The notes under the pieces are model-generated. The model worked only from the letters and a program-made list of their open reading frames with translations, did no database searches and was not told where the DNA came from. This document shows positions 1 to 22,296 of a stretch of DNA of 64,000 nt, piece after piece. Both the position numbers and the translations under genes were made by a program. Source of the DNA: Litomosoides sigmodontis (lineage: Eukaryota; Nematoda; Chromadorea; Rhabditida; Onchocercidae). Each line of letters opens with the position of its first letter. The stretch's first letter is position 1. Location of the stretch: NCBI GenBank assembly GCA_963070105.1, contig OY718803.1:9095823-9159822 (forward strand), in the 5' to 3' direction.

Positions 1-33
<33 letters not shown>
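1..33. repeat. (CA)n microsatellite at window edge
   Basis: Dinucleotide AC/CA run continuing from outside the window, with one CG interruption near the end. Confidence 0.95.
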
Positions 34-36
<3 letters not shown>

Positions 37-1810
37 AGCGAATATTCCGGATGTTGCTAGTTGAGGTTGAGGAATGTTAAGCGATGAACTTTGAACTACT
101 CCTCCTTGATATCTCACCACCAAATATCATCATCCCTTACAACTTCCGATCTATAAAACAAGTCAGTACTATTGGAATTTAAGATCAATGAGTTGGTAGT
201 GATAATATCATTAATTCCATTGCTTATGTAAAATTATGTGAAATTTTTTATATAATTTTTATGTTTATATAAAATTTTTTTCCTCTTTTATTCGAAGTTT
301 ATTTCCTTTTAACTTTTCGAACGCAAAATTTTCCCATTTAATTTTATTTGTAAACGAAGAAATCATACCACAGTGTGAGTAAAATATTTTAATATAAAAA
401 AAAATTATGTTTTTTTTTTACGCGATCATCCACCAATTACTTTCAGTATGTTTGTTTCACAGCACGTCTTATTTCACGTCATTCACGTGCTATATAATTG
501 CTTGAATGAAATTATAATTTAAGCTTATTTAAAATTATATCCTCCCTTCTCATTTATTCCAATTATATAATTATTTTATTTTTTATTTTTCAAACTGTTC
601 AAAGCAATGTGATACCTTCGCCGTCTTATCTCCGTTTGTCCATTCCGGACAATCTATATTATCCGGTTATTAAGATCGCTAGTTCTTTCCTTTACGACGT
701 ATAACGGTTTGCAGTACACACCCTGAACAATTACCTCATTTTATTCACGTAAAAATGTGACAATTTACGTGAGTTACAGTAGTATTGATCTAATTTCGTA
801 ATGTAATTAAAGACTTAAATTCATTTCCTGAAATATGTGGGAGACGCTGGTTAGATTGGGTATAATGACAGAAAGGAACAACTGACATCGATCGGAACGG
901 AGAGATAATGGTGTTCGGTGGGGTGTTCAGGATGTTGTACGTGCTATTTGAAATTGCATAGGAGAAGTAGACTAAGCTAAATTCAGAATTCGACTAGCTA
1001 GTCTCAAGATTTATGTATTTTAATCTTGATCACTTAGAAGCATATCATGAAATCCTGCGTTAATGCATCGCGTGTTTTTTGTTTCATACGATTGCGTGAA
1101 CAGATAAACACACGCAATTGTCGTAGACATACGCGAATAGATTGAGCGTATTTATCAAAAAGTTACGTGAATGGGATTAAGCATATTCCGTTCTATTACT
1201 GTTCAGTATTCTCTTCAAAGAAGTTCACGTGTTTTAGTGATGGAGCTAATCTAGATTTTTACTTCTTCGGATTGAGTTGAAGTATGTATTACGTTGCATA
1301 TTACAATTACGTTGCGTCATTTTTTCACTCTTCTAAAGTGATCGATCATGAGAGCGTATCTTCTCGATCTGTTCTAGAATGAAATTTAATTATTCGCTGA
1401 AATTAGGACATTTTTTCCAGCTGTAGTCTCATATTAACCGATGAACGGTGGAATTGATGTGAAATTCATTAGAAGGACGTTATTCATCGTTTTAAAAAAT
1501 TTTGAAGTTTATTGTAAAGAAGTCAAAATTTAAGCTCACTTGAAATTTCACTTCATTCAAGCATCCTTTCTCACATACTATTATTGTTCATTTACTAATT
1601 TAACGTCTCCTAATAAGTGGGAATTTTTTGAAATGCTCTTCTTCAATCTGTTTAAATTATCATCACTCATCTCATCACAATTACCTTCTTTCAAAACAGA
1701 AATCGAAAAGTCAAATTATAAAGTGACAATAGCGCCACTCGGCGGCATTTTTCTACGGCTGTTTTTCTTCCTGTTCCCTTTGTTACAGCCAACGACATGC
1801 AAATGTGTAC

Positions 1811-1858
1811 GTACACACACACACACGCACGCACAGACACACACACACACACACAGAC
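1811..1858. repeat. (CA)n microsatellite, interrupted
   Basis: Imperfect AC/CA dinucleotide run with CG and AG interruptions. Open frames through it encode only TH or CV repeats and are not genes. Confidence 0.95.
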
Positions 1859-1988
1859 ATGTATATATAGAGCTAGAATAGAACGGAGGAAGCATTTCGG
1901 AAGACATGACGCATCGTTCATTAGCAATCGACGTGCTTATTTTTGCAAGGCGCAAAGAGCACCATCCTATCCTACGGCGCAGCAAGGT

Positions 1989-2053
1989 ACGTGGAGAGGG
2001 GGAGGGGAGGGGAGGAGCGGGGTTAGGATAGGGTGAGGGAGAGGGGGAGGGAC
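1989..2053 (+). other. G-rich tract with G-quadruplex potential
   Basis: About 65 bases of almost pure purine, with at least seven runs of three to five G on the + strand, in a strongly AT-rich region. Four or more closely spaced G3+ runs meet the usual sequence rule for a G-quadruplex. It lies about 740 bp before the first visible zoo-1 exon, so a promoter or intronic regulatory role is possible but not shown. Confidence 0.6.
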
Positions 2054-2791
2054 AAGTGAGATGCTTTCATTTGATTGCTTTCAGTTGGTCTTCTTTAAGT
2101 GTAACTTTTCACATTGTAATTGCTTTATTCATTGTCACTTCGCTTACCGTATCCATCCAGCATTATGCATACTGGCAACACACGAAATGCATGATACGAT
2201 GACACTTTGCATGAAACAATCAGTTGGCACTCATTGATGAGTGAATTTAATGATTCAGTGAAGGAATATTACACTACAGTAGAACGAGATACTGTATAGT
2301 ACAGTACCCCTTTTCAATCTATTTTATTAGTATGTCATTTGCAAAATTTATCCTATTTTTGTGCTATTACAGGAATTTGTGTTTTGAATAATTCTCATAG
2401 CAAAGTAGTAATGAGCAAAAGAAGTGATCTTCCTAATGAAATAGCACTTTTCGCACAAACATTTTCATTAATTTCATTTCTTGGTACAGTATTTGTAATG
2501 CGACGAAGGAAGTGTATTAATTTCTGAAATTTTAAAAAATAATTCAACGATAAATAATTAGAGTGTTGACATTGTTACTGATTCAGTTATTCATAAAAAT
2601 GGGCAAATCTCATTCACTTCTAAAATCAACATACTGGTAGATACGGTAGCAACTAATTAATGCAATCACACATCAATGTAAGTAACACCGATCATTGTTT
2701 ACTCGAACTATGCTGTTGTTCATTATGCCACAGTGGCTCCGTTCCCGAATTATTGATATTTTATATGCAAATGTAATTTAAAAAGTTTCAG

Positions 2792-13069
<10,278 letters not shown>

Positions 13070-15342
13070 AAATTTTAATTGATCGATTTGTTACTGCTGT
13101 AGTAAAGCCTTTAAATTCTCTTTGCTTTCTGTGTCTTCTTTTTTTGTTCGAATTTTCATCCATCCTCCTCTCAAATTCTCTGTTTTTTCATTTCTCTAAC
13201 ATCGTTTAGACTCGCTTACCTGTTTTCTTTCTTCTCCTCCACCTTTTTCTTTTTCTGCTAGGTTTTTCTTTTCTTTTCGTTTGAATTTGACTTTAATTTT
13301 TTTGTTTCTTCCTCAAATGAATCTGCTTTTGAAGTTGATGGTACCGCTACTGTAATTGTATTTCGTTACTTTCAATGATTAGGTACTGTATGTTTTCACT
13401 GTTGCGCTTGAATTCGTATATATATACGCGAAGATTGGTAATTCCCTGAACGGAAGAAAAATAAAAAATTTTATAAATTTGTAAAAATTAAATAGATGCA
13501 TGAATTTTCACTCACAAATTCTTCAAATTTACAATTTCAAAATGTTTTTGAATGAGTTTGTTCACTCATTGTATTTGGCGTGGAAATTTTTTCTAAATTA
13601 AACGGCAAGTGTGTGTGTATGTTGACATTTGGTTTGCCTAAATTTCAATTTATTTTAAAATTACGAACTAAATGTTTTTTGCATTGTACATTGTCATCAA
13701 TTAGCTAATTTCTTAATTTCTCTCCCCGTTTTCCTCCTCCTCCACCCACACACTTTTTTTTACGTATTAATCCGATCTCACTCCATTTTCATATGATCAT
13801 CGAATATATGCAAATATTGTACTGTATTACTGAATAAAGCAATACCATACCAAATAGGCGATATTTATGAAACAGCTAGATTACACTCAATTTTTCCTCC
13901 TTTTTTCAATGTTAGAAATTGTAAATTTTAAATTTGATAGAAACGTATTGCTTGGATATATTTTTTTCATTAATCTAGTATTTCAAAATTTTAATTAAAT
14001 TTTCTTCATTAATGTATTGGATTCAGATGTTGTCTTATAGGTATCCGAGAATGAGTTTTGCATTCGAAGGATATTTCACGCTTATACTATTCAACAGCAG
14101 TGTTTTAACTTTTATAAGTATTTTGTTATTTCGTTTTTTTAATTAATATGCTTTGTGAGACACTGTTACTTCTTCCTCTTCCACCAATTACAATTTCCTT
14201 GTTTGATTGATCTAATTTTTGTTTTTTTTTTCCATATGAATTTGCTTCAATGGTAATAATAAAATAATTCCACTTGTTCTAATGCTAATTTTCTTTTGCA
14301 AAAAAAATTTGCCATTTAACTGGGAAGATAAGAGATAAAAAATATCGAATAAAAGAGAGTGTAGAATGACAAACGTTTGACAAAGGTAGTTTTTTTTTTT
14401 TTAATTTCAATATAACAGATGAAATAATTTAAATGTGATGGATCACTTCACAACAATTGCTAAATGCCAAATGTTTTTTGATGAGTTACGTGGTTTGTTG
14501 TTGTTGTAAATTCATTAGTCAAAAATATAGTGCGAAAAAAAAAAAGCAACCGCAACTTGCACCACTGAATTTCAACGAATTTATTGCACCAATTAAAATT
14601 AAGGCAAAAATTTACAAATTTTGCAGCGCATGCTTTTTCGTCGTTGCAACCAAATGATATGGCAAAAAAAAAGAAATGTAGCAGTGCGCTGAGGTGTGGA
14701 AGGAATTTTTTAATCTTTGATTTACGAAATTTAACTTAACTATTCATTCACTGTTTATCACAAATTGATAATAACTGGTTTCCGACAAGATGAAAAGTGA
14801 ATTGCATAAATAATAACTTTTCTCTTTTTTTTCTTTTCATGCAATTCAACTGGATGAATTCATCCACATTATTGTTTGGAAAAGCAATTAATTTCATTAA
14901 CAATTAATTAGCAATTTCCATGTTTTTTTTTTGAAATTTATAGCAAATGAGTGATCAGGGAGTGCTTTGAAAATTGAAAAATATGTAAAGTGTGTGTGTG
15001 TGTGTGTCTGTGTCTGTGTCCTTATTCATTCTTTGGTAATTATTATGACATAAGACATTTGCGCGTTTATTTCGTTCGCTTCCAATAAATGAGTTCACAG
15101 TTAATTGTCGTTTATGCATAAATTATTGTTATTTTTTCTCTACGAGATCGATCGACAGTGAAAATATCTGTATCATATAGTAGGAAAATTTAAAAAAAAA
15201 AAGAAAGAAATACTGATGGCAATTTTTAATTTCCTTTATGGTAAATTAATTAGATTAAATTATTGAGAAAAAAAAAAGCTTTTAGTTTAGTGGAATTGTG
15301 AATTATACCACTTTGTTTCTTTTTTTTTTATTTTTTTTACAG
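13070..15342. other. Intergenic stretch after zoo-1
   Basis: No exon recognised. Possible AATAAA polyadenylation signals for zoo-1 occur near 13459 and 13832. A short TG run lies near 14993-15010. The rest is pyrimidine-rich or AT-rich. The 2.3 kb gap is larger than usual nematode operon spacing, so zoo-1 and the next gene are probably transcribed separately. Confidence 0.6.
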
Positions 15343-15351
15343 ATTTCAACA

Positions 15352-15856
15352 ATGATTTCATTAGCATTCACATTATTGATAGTATTAATTGCACAAGGAA
15401 TTCAAGGATGGTACTATCCGGGAAGTTACGGCTTTCATCCTGGCTGGCATCAACCGTACGGCGGCTTCGTGTCAGCGCCTTTTCATTATCATCATCAACC
15501 GTATTATCCTTACCAACCAAATCTAAGTTATCAACTGAATGCTTATCAACATCATGATATCTATCACATGTAAAATTTATTTCCTATTACTTACCATTTG
15601 TAATTTATTTTAGAGTAGCTAAAGTAGAAATAGCTAAAATTAAAAACTAAAATAAAGAACATTTTGAGGTATTTTGAATTTAAATAATTCAAAAGAAACT
15701 AACTGTTTCATTTCCTCCCTCCCTTCCTCCCGCCCCCTTTTCTTTTGTCTTCCCTTTATCATAACAATTATCATTATCAGGTATTCCACGCATAAAGGTG
15801 CACAAATCGGTGCCGCAATTGGTTCGTTGGTTGCAAATTTGGGCAGGAAAAAATGA
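15352..15856 (+). CDS. Small secreted Tyr/His/Gly-rich peptide, cationic tail
   Basis: Two exons, 15352-15569 and 15781-15856, give 97 residues. The donor after CACAT (GTAAAA) and the acceptor TTATCAG are in phase and extend the frame past the TAA that would otherwise stop it at 15573. Residues 1-19 are a clear signal peptide (MISLAFTLLIVLIAQGIQG). Residues 20-73 are rich in Tyr, His, Pro and Gly and nearly lack charge. Residues 80-97 (GAQIGAAIGSLVANLGRKK) form a glycine-spaced amphipathic segment ending in RKK. A strong acceptor (TTTTTTTTACAG, ending 15342) lies 9 bases before the ATG; it fits SL trans-splicing or an upstream non-coding exon. No family recognised. The layout resembles nematode YGG/GY-rich secreted peptides, some of them antimicrobial, or a cuticle component. 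The gene model is well supported, the function is not. Confidence 0.72.
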
Positions 15857-16585
15857 GCGAAATTTATTTGCAGCGAACATTTTTGACTGTTTCATAATTC
15901 GATGCAAATGCCTCATTTCAATTTTATATGTAAAAAAAATTTCCTTTCTTCTTTTTTTCTGTATAACTTTTTTTTTTTGGAAATTTCACTAACGATGAAA
16001 ATTATCTGTGCCTAGCGAGTATTTAAGTTGTGAAAAATTTTACAGCAAAAGAAAGGAGCAAACTTCTTATTATCGTGGTTTTATCGCTTTCCTTAGTTAT
16101 CTCATTTTACAACTTAGTGCTAATTAAGCTTAACTGAGAGCAATCTTTAATAAATAATGGTGGATCAGAAAAATGGGTGGAGCAATTAAGTGATATGCTT
16201 TTCAATTAAATTTCATTAATTCACATTTAGCTATTAATTACATGCACGTCTTTTTTTTCGTTCAATTACTCATTTTATATTATTCCATTCATTTGAATTA
16301 TTTTTGATGAAAAAAAAAATTCAGGAAGAAATATTATTAGATTTCCTGAAGCAAAATTTACTGCTTCATTTTGCTCAGCATAGCTATATTTTCCATATTT
16401 CTCCCCGTCACACTATCATTTTGTAATTAATTTCGCAAATTATTATTTGACAGTAACGTACTTCAATCTATTTAAAGCAATGAAGAAGGATTGAAAGTGA
16501 TAATGATGTAATTTTATGATTGAAAAATTGAAATTAAATTAGAGGAAATTTTCACTTGGTCATTCACATGAAAATGTTTTACTTG
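15857..16585. other. Convergent intergenic gap
   Basis: Between the small secreted peptide gene (+) and the 3' end of the ZP gene (-). AT-rich; a TAATAAATAATGG stretch near 16149 could supply a polyadenylation signal for the + gene. Nothing else recognised. Confidence 0.55.
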
Positions 16586-19500
16586 CTAACAGGAACAATC
16601 AACGGGTCTTCTTTCTAGCACTCCATTGCTATCCTTGAATGAAATGATGAAGACCTGCTTATGCTTGATAAATAGCACTGTGAGCAAACAGGATGCACCA
16701 ACTAGGAATATTACGGTACCAAATAAGAGAAGCATATCCAACGACGAAAGGCAAATTGGGATAGCCTGAGCTTCCTCATCATCTCTGGCTAAATTACCAA
16801 CATTTATTCAGTCATCGGATCGGATCTTTTCAACTACAAACTTTTACTTATATAACTGAAGTTGTTGAGCATGCGATTTGCATTATATCGGTTGATGTGA
16901 TTGATAAGCGCATTTGTCGCATCTCTCAAACATCTCTCTCTCTCGCTCTCTCTCTTCATTTTTTCTTGGAAGGATAAATATCCATCCGTTTTCATCTCTC
17001 ATTTCACTTGTATTCGTTGCATTCCTCCTCAGCTTCACTACCTCTCCCCCTCAGCTTCACCTACAACTTAATAACTCAGTTAAGTTAGTTACCTGTACTG
17101 TTGCCTGGTGACACATTTGAAAGGTGCACTTCAATCAACGGAAGTACAACAACGCGTGCTGTAACATCCATTTCAGCAACGTTCATTTCCGATTGCTTCA
17201 AACTGTTGTTACGATGAATTCCTCTTCGTGCTCGCACCTTATTAGATGACGTAGTGGTTTCAGTAACACTAAAGTAAAGTAACTGTATGCCTTTCGGATT
17301 AGACATTAAAGAAATTGTTAATTTACGCGATTTCGAATTAGTCCTCAGCAACAAGTGGTTAATTTGATGATTGTGTGAAACTCACAGCGATGATTGCTGT
17401 GATGATGGCGATGGCGTAAAATGTGAATTTGTTGAAATTTCCTTCTGCTCAGCATCTATTGGTCCGAAGAACTCTTTTTCGGACTCTGAAACCAGTCCAC
17501 AGCAGTCATAGTCATACGAATCAAATAATTATCTTCCTATCGCTAACCTTTGCTATATTCTCATAAATTGTAATTATCATCATCTATTGCTAATTATGAT
17601 CATTACTATTATTATTATTATTATTATCATCATTATTAACGGTCATTGTTATTACTACCACAACAACTCATCATCATTATCATTATTATTATTGATTAAT
17701 TGGCAGTTTTCACTCCTGTTATTTTTGTTTGCGTAAACAGTAGGAAGAGGCGTGCTCTCAAATTAGACATTCTAGAAATTTCTTAAAATTTTCAAAAAAC
17801 ACTACGCTGATGAAGGTGTGATGGATCATCATGATGACCGCGTTCTGGCGAAGAGTATTTGATTGGCAGTTGTGTTAAATATTTGACATTTTCACAAATT
17901 GGTGGCTAAAAATAGAAAAATTAAACGAAAATAAAAATTTTGTGAGTTTGTACAGTGGGCGAAGGAGTGATGAGGGAAAAAATTAATTTACATAATTTAC
18001 ATAACAAAGTGAGAAAATCGCTCTGATAACTTATGCTCAATCTCTCTGCGTTAAGCTTCTCAATTACAATAGTATTCATTATCGGTAAGCTAAGCTTCTA
18101 CTGATTGATAGTGTGAATGCTTCTAGCAAGAGTGATAGCAAATGAAGTGATAGCCGATAGTGATTTCTACTGATAATGTTTCCACTGGCAGTGACAATGA
18201 TTGCACACTATCAGGAGAGGTTGCCCTTTCGGGAGAAGTTAGGATGGTACTTTTGAATTCTTTTTAAAATAATCGTTTCTTCTCTGTCATCCATCCATTT
18301 AGCTGAGATATCTTCATCGAGCGATTTCAAATTACAGAAACGTCAACTTACTGTCACATCGTCACAGCCACCGTCATTCTTAACACAAAGTTGTACAGTA
18401 CACGTAAAATATAATTGAATTTTATCGGAATATTTGAAAACTCGTGTTTGCGCATAAGCTGTTATGGCCTGATCATCATATTCAACATCCGATAACAACA
18501 AAGGATCCAGAACGCACCTTAATTAATTAATTAATTTCATTGCATTAATCGTTTTATAAAATTCCTTGTTTTCCTTCGCTTTTTCTTTCTTTTGAAACTT
18601 TGATGCAGGAATTGAAATTTTACAGTTTTATCAAAATTTATCCTCTAATCTATGAAACCATTAAAACTGTTCAATGTTTGAAAAAGCACAGTGCAATGAA
18701 AAAGAAGTGGGTAAATTTTGAGAAGAATAAAATTTTTGAAAGAGACCCTCTATTGTCCACTACTGGAACGTGCCTTCCTTGACCATCATCAACGTAGCAT
18801 GAGTGAATTAGCATACCGTATATCGTAACAACTGCTAAATATCGTACACCAATACAGCAAATTTTATTCAAAAATTTTTTCAAATTCATTTTCAAAAATA
18901 AGCTAATTGAAATTGGAACTGAACTATTACTTTGTTATATTGACCTTTCTATCAATTTTTTCATCAACTAATTAATAACAAACTGATTAAGGTGTTACCT
19001 AAAAACGGAAAAAATTTTTAAATAACATTTTTATAATGGAAATAGAAATCATTTTATGACGAAAATTATTTGCTGAACAAATTAACTTACTCAAATCGCA
19101 GTGCCATACATGCCATATGTTATCACCAACGTGCGCAAATTTAACAAATGGACCGTTACGGCTCTCACGTATCTCATACGTGCACGTTGGAAGGGCGAAT
19201 TCTTCCTCGATAATTTGTGTTGTTAGCTGACTAAGTTATTAGTGCAATAAGCAAGCTAACAGTAAATCAGCCAACTGCTATTATCTTCTTTTGTGAAATT
19301 TAAAAAATTCAAAATTACATGATCATTTTCCATTCAAATGTTAGCTAATATTTGCACTCTAAGCTTCATGCTTTTATAGCTTATAGGTTGGTGCAAAAAT
19401 TCAATGATTTAAATGACTGCCTTAGCAATCAGTGTTGTATTACACAACAATTTAGTTTTTGAAACGTAAGCGAAACAACTCGAATTTTAGGGATTAAGTA

Positions 19501-22296
19501 TCTTTCAACAGGTTAAGTGCTTATCGAGTATTTTCAAAGGATAATTTCAACGATAGCTTACTTTTTATTATTTATTTATAAGTTTAGTGCTTGCAAATTA
19601 AATCGGATAGCATACCTAACAGCTAATGAAGCTCCTAATGCTTTAACCGATTCAGTGAAAAAGCATCGAACTTGATATGCTCGATCAACTTCTGTCTCGA
19701 AAATCTTAAAATTACTTAAAATTTTATTTTAAGTTAGGAACATCAATGGCTTTTTTTTGTTAATTCGAAATTTTAATTATTTTTGTTCAACTTTTCAAAA
19801 CATTAATGCTTGAGACACTTAAAAATGTAGAATGAAAACTTTTCGGGCTCGAAAGCAAACATGATTTAGATGGAGAAAGAAGGTGAAAGGAAAAATTGAA
19901 ATTTGTTGAAATCATACCGGATGAAATGATACAACTACTGTGAATGTGTAGGCGACACCACGTGGATTTAACTAAAACTTAAAATTTAATTAAGAGTAAT
20001 TAAATCCGGTAGCACACCGAAATACAGCAATTTGCGGGGAAAAAATGCCGTCAAATCGCAATTTACAGTCCATTGGATGGTTTAAAAAATCCTGAAGGAA
20101 AAAGTTAACAGAGAAATTATCAATCTTTGTAACGAAAGAACAATTTTAGATACGATGAATTATTGAATCATTAAAATTTGAATTCGAAAATAAATTTGGA
20201 ATAGTACGGAAAATGATCATTTTTGATTAGTAGAAGAAAATGATCAATAGAACAACTAAATCGTAGTGAAAAAGTTCTTCTCAAGAAATTATCAAGTAAA
20301 TTATCAATAAATAGTTTAATTTTGCTATACTAACTATCGCTAACTTAATTATTTTGATAAAACAAAAAATGAACAAATAAATAATTAATTAATTAAAATA
20401 AATAATCAACAATTAAATTTCTGCTATACACATCTCATCCACACAGGTTATCATCAATCGTTAGCTCTTTCATTTCTTTAGTAAAATTAGTAGCTTTTTT
20501 TTTTTTGAAGAGAAAATAGCGAAGTAATTAACATACCGTACGCTGACGTCGCATGTTGCATTCACCAAATTTCAACGCAAATTTCAAACGTTGATCGTGA
20601 TTTGACAGTGGATGCAGCTGTTGCTCATCACCATGATGTGCTCTTATGCAATCAGGATCGTCACTTTCACCCTTGAAATTCATTTACTGAATAGACTGGG
20701 ACTCAATAGAATTTTAATAGACTTAATAGAATGACTGAAGCTATCTGAAAGGTGACGAATGTCGTTCGCTTCCTCCCTCATCTGTGCGACTTCCACCAGA
20801 TCAGTGCTCGATGATCATGATCACACCGAGCAATAGCAATCGATCAATCAATACAGCAATAACTCTTTGGCATGATCATGATCACACCGAGCAATAGCAA
20901 TCAATCAATCAATCAATACAGCAATAACTCTTTGGCATGATCATGATCACACCGAGCAATAGCAATCGATCAATCAATACAGCAATAACTCTTTGGCATG
21001 ATCATGATCACACCGAGCAATAGCAATCAATCAATCAATCAATACAGCAATAACTCTTTGGCATGATCATGATCACACCGAGCAATAGCAATCGATCAAT
21101 CAATACAGCAATAACTCTTTGGCATGATCATAATCACACCGAGCAATAGCAATCAATCAATCAATCAATACAGCAATAACTCTTTGGCATGATCATGATC
21201 ACACCGAGCAACAGCAATCAATCAATCAATCAATACAGCAATAACTCTTTGGCATGATCATGATCACACCGAGCAATAGCAATCGATCAATCAATACAGC
21301 AATAACTCTTTGGCATGATCATGATCACACCGAGCAACAGCAATCAATCAATCAATCAATACAGCAATAACTCTTTGGCATGATCATGATCACACCGAGC
21401 AATAGCAATCAATCAATCAATACAGCAATAACTCTTTGGCATTGCTCGAGAGAAATTTGGATGTTGTTTGAAGGGAATGTGAAACCTGAACATACAACCG
21501 GCCAAAAAATGAATTCACAGTGATCACGTCGATCGAAATGCCATCTAAGCCGCACTCCACTTTCGGTTCACCAATAACGCCATTTTCAATTATTCCGATA
21601 TTTGCTATTGAATGGCGGCATATCTAAACGAATGTCAGTTAGAAATTGCAAAAAATTAGAATTTGTAAACATTTTCTTCACAAAATACTGAACTCACTTT
21701 TTTTCCCAGCTGCCATGAAATTCAGTCATGTAGACCGGTTAGTTGTGTTTCTTGTTTCAGGTTAAATTTTATGCAAATGTAATATGACTAAAAAAAAAGG
21801 ATCCCATTGAGCTCACCCCTTAATACTAATTACAAGAATTTCACTAAAATTTTAATTTATGCTTTAACTTTAGCCGTGTAATTTTGCATTAGTCAAAAAT
21901 TAATACAATGCGATTTGAAAATTGCAAATTAAAACTTAAAGCTAAAATGAGCAAATTTTAGCATCGAAACATTTGAAATCAGAAGAGCGAAGTAATGCAT
22001 TAAAGCTCAACCATTTTTTTCCCCTCAACTCTATTGCTCATTTCAAACGTAGTTGAATTAAAACGAAGCTTCACCAGATGAGACTAACCCCATTCTAATG
22101 AGAATCAGATAATTCCGTTGCCGGGAATCGAACCCGGGCCTTGCGGGTGAGAGCCGCAAATCCTAACCACTAGACCACAACGGACTTGTATTCCGCTCCC
22201 CTACATGAAATTCAAGAAAAACTAGTTGAAATTATTAAAACTAACAATGCTAACTAGCGAATAAAGCGTAACAATCACCGTCGTACGGATATCCAT
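16586..22296 (-). CDS. Cuticlin-like ZP-domain transmembrane protein
   Basis: Cuticlin/ZP proteins polymerise outside the cell and build cuticle or apical matrix. Eleven exons join in phase to 477 residues: 22296-22246, 21623-21486, 20671-20537, 19971-19918, 19704-19616, 19230-19087, 18517-18352, 17905-17803, 17485-17386, 17343-17093, 16788-16586. Residues 1-17 are a signal peptide (MDIRTTVIVTLYSLVSI). The ZP domain runs from about 25 to 275, with family motifs IGEPKVECG, ECNMRRQRTLNPRG, VVVSFHP, VDRAYQVRCFF and a ZP-C part YFTCTVQLC...CDDVTPPIC. A furin-like site RARR (364-367) would release the ectodomain. A transmembrane helix spans about 429-453 (MLLLFGTVIFLVGASCLLTV), with a short cytoplasmic tail. 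Exon 1 could instead end at 22255; both donors are phase 0. A tRNA-Glu gene sits in intron 1 and a 630-bp minisatellite in intron 2. I cannot say which cuticlin or cutl orthologue it is. Confidence 0.88.
19383..19407 (+). mobile_element. Mariner-like terminal repeat remnant
   Basis: TAGGTTGGTGCAAAAATTCA resembles the terminal inverted repeat of mariner (irritans-type) transposons, whose ends read TTAGGTTGGTGCAAAAGTAA from family knowledge. It follows a TA, the expected target site, inside an intron of the ZP gene. I found no matching inverse end or transposase nearby, so this would be a solo end or chance similarity. Confidence 0.35.
20811..21440. repeat. Ten-copy 61/65-bp minisatellite in ZP intron 2
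   Basis: Ten head-to-tail copies of one unit, each starting ATGATCATGATCACACCGAG and ending ACTCTTTGGC. Five copies are 61 bp and five are 65 bp; the difference is one AATC tetranucleotide in the internal (A)TCA run. Order: 61-65-61-65-61-65-65-61-65-61, total 630 bp. Long copies read CAATCAATCAATCAAT where short ones read CGATCAATCAAT, except the last short copy, which looks like a deletion derivative of the long form. Copies 7 and 9 share GAGCAACAGC, so they were probably copied together. Each unit holds the palindrome TGATCATGATCA. Copy 6 has a G-to-A change in it. Confidence 0.97.
22113..22184 (-). tRNA. tRNA-Glu (anticodon CTC)
   Basis: A 72-nt cloverleaf on the minus strand. Acceptor stem TCCGTTG pairs with CAACGGA, the anticodon stem is TGCGG/CCGCA around loop CTCTCAC (anticodon CTC, reads GAG), and the T arm contains GGTTCGATTCC (B box). 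No intron and no encoded CCA. It lies on the same strand inside intron 1 of the ZP gene; pol III transcribes it from internal promoters. Confidence 0.96.

Larger units (their letters stand above)
1..2791. other. Non-coding 5' flank or intron of zoo-1
   Basis: No convincing exon was found here. The first recognisable zoo-1 exon at 2792 starts inside PDZ1, at the residues just before the GFGI carboxylate-binding loop, so at least one exon encoding the start of PDZ1 must lie upstream. A short open stretch beginning ATGTGGGAGACG near 837 was considered, but its phase and length do not fit. The stretch holds two CA repeats and a G-rich tract; otherwise it looks like AT-rich intron or intergenic DNA. 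Confidence 0.6.

Noticed and set aside
837..884. ATGTGGGAGACGCTG as first zoo-1 exon
   Set aside because: It recalls the W-E start of ZO-1 PDZ1, but the only in-phase donor would leave the domain several residues too short.
20014..20093. Possible extra ZP exon beginning DFLNHPMDCKLRFDG
   Set aside because: Skipping it joins NMRRQRT directly to LNPRGV, as in the cuticlin family, and keeps phase 0. Including it would break the conserved block.
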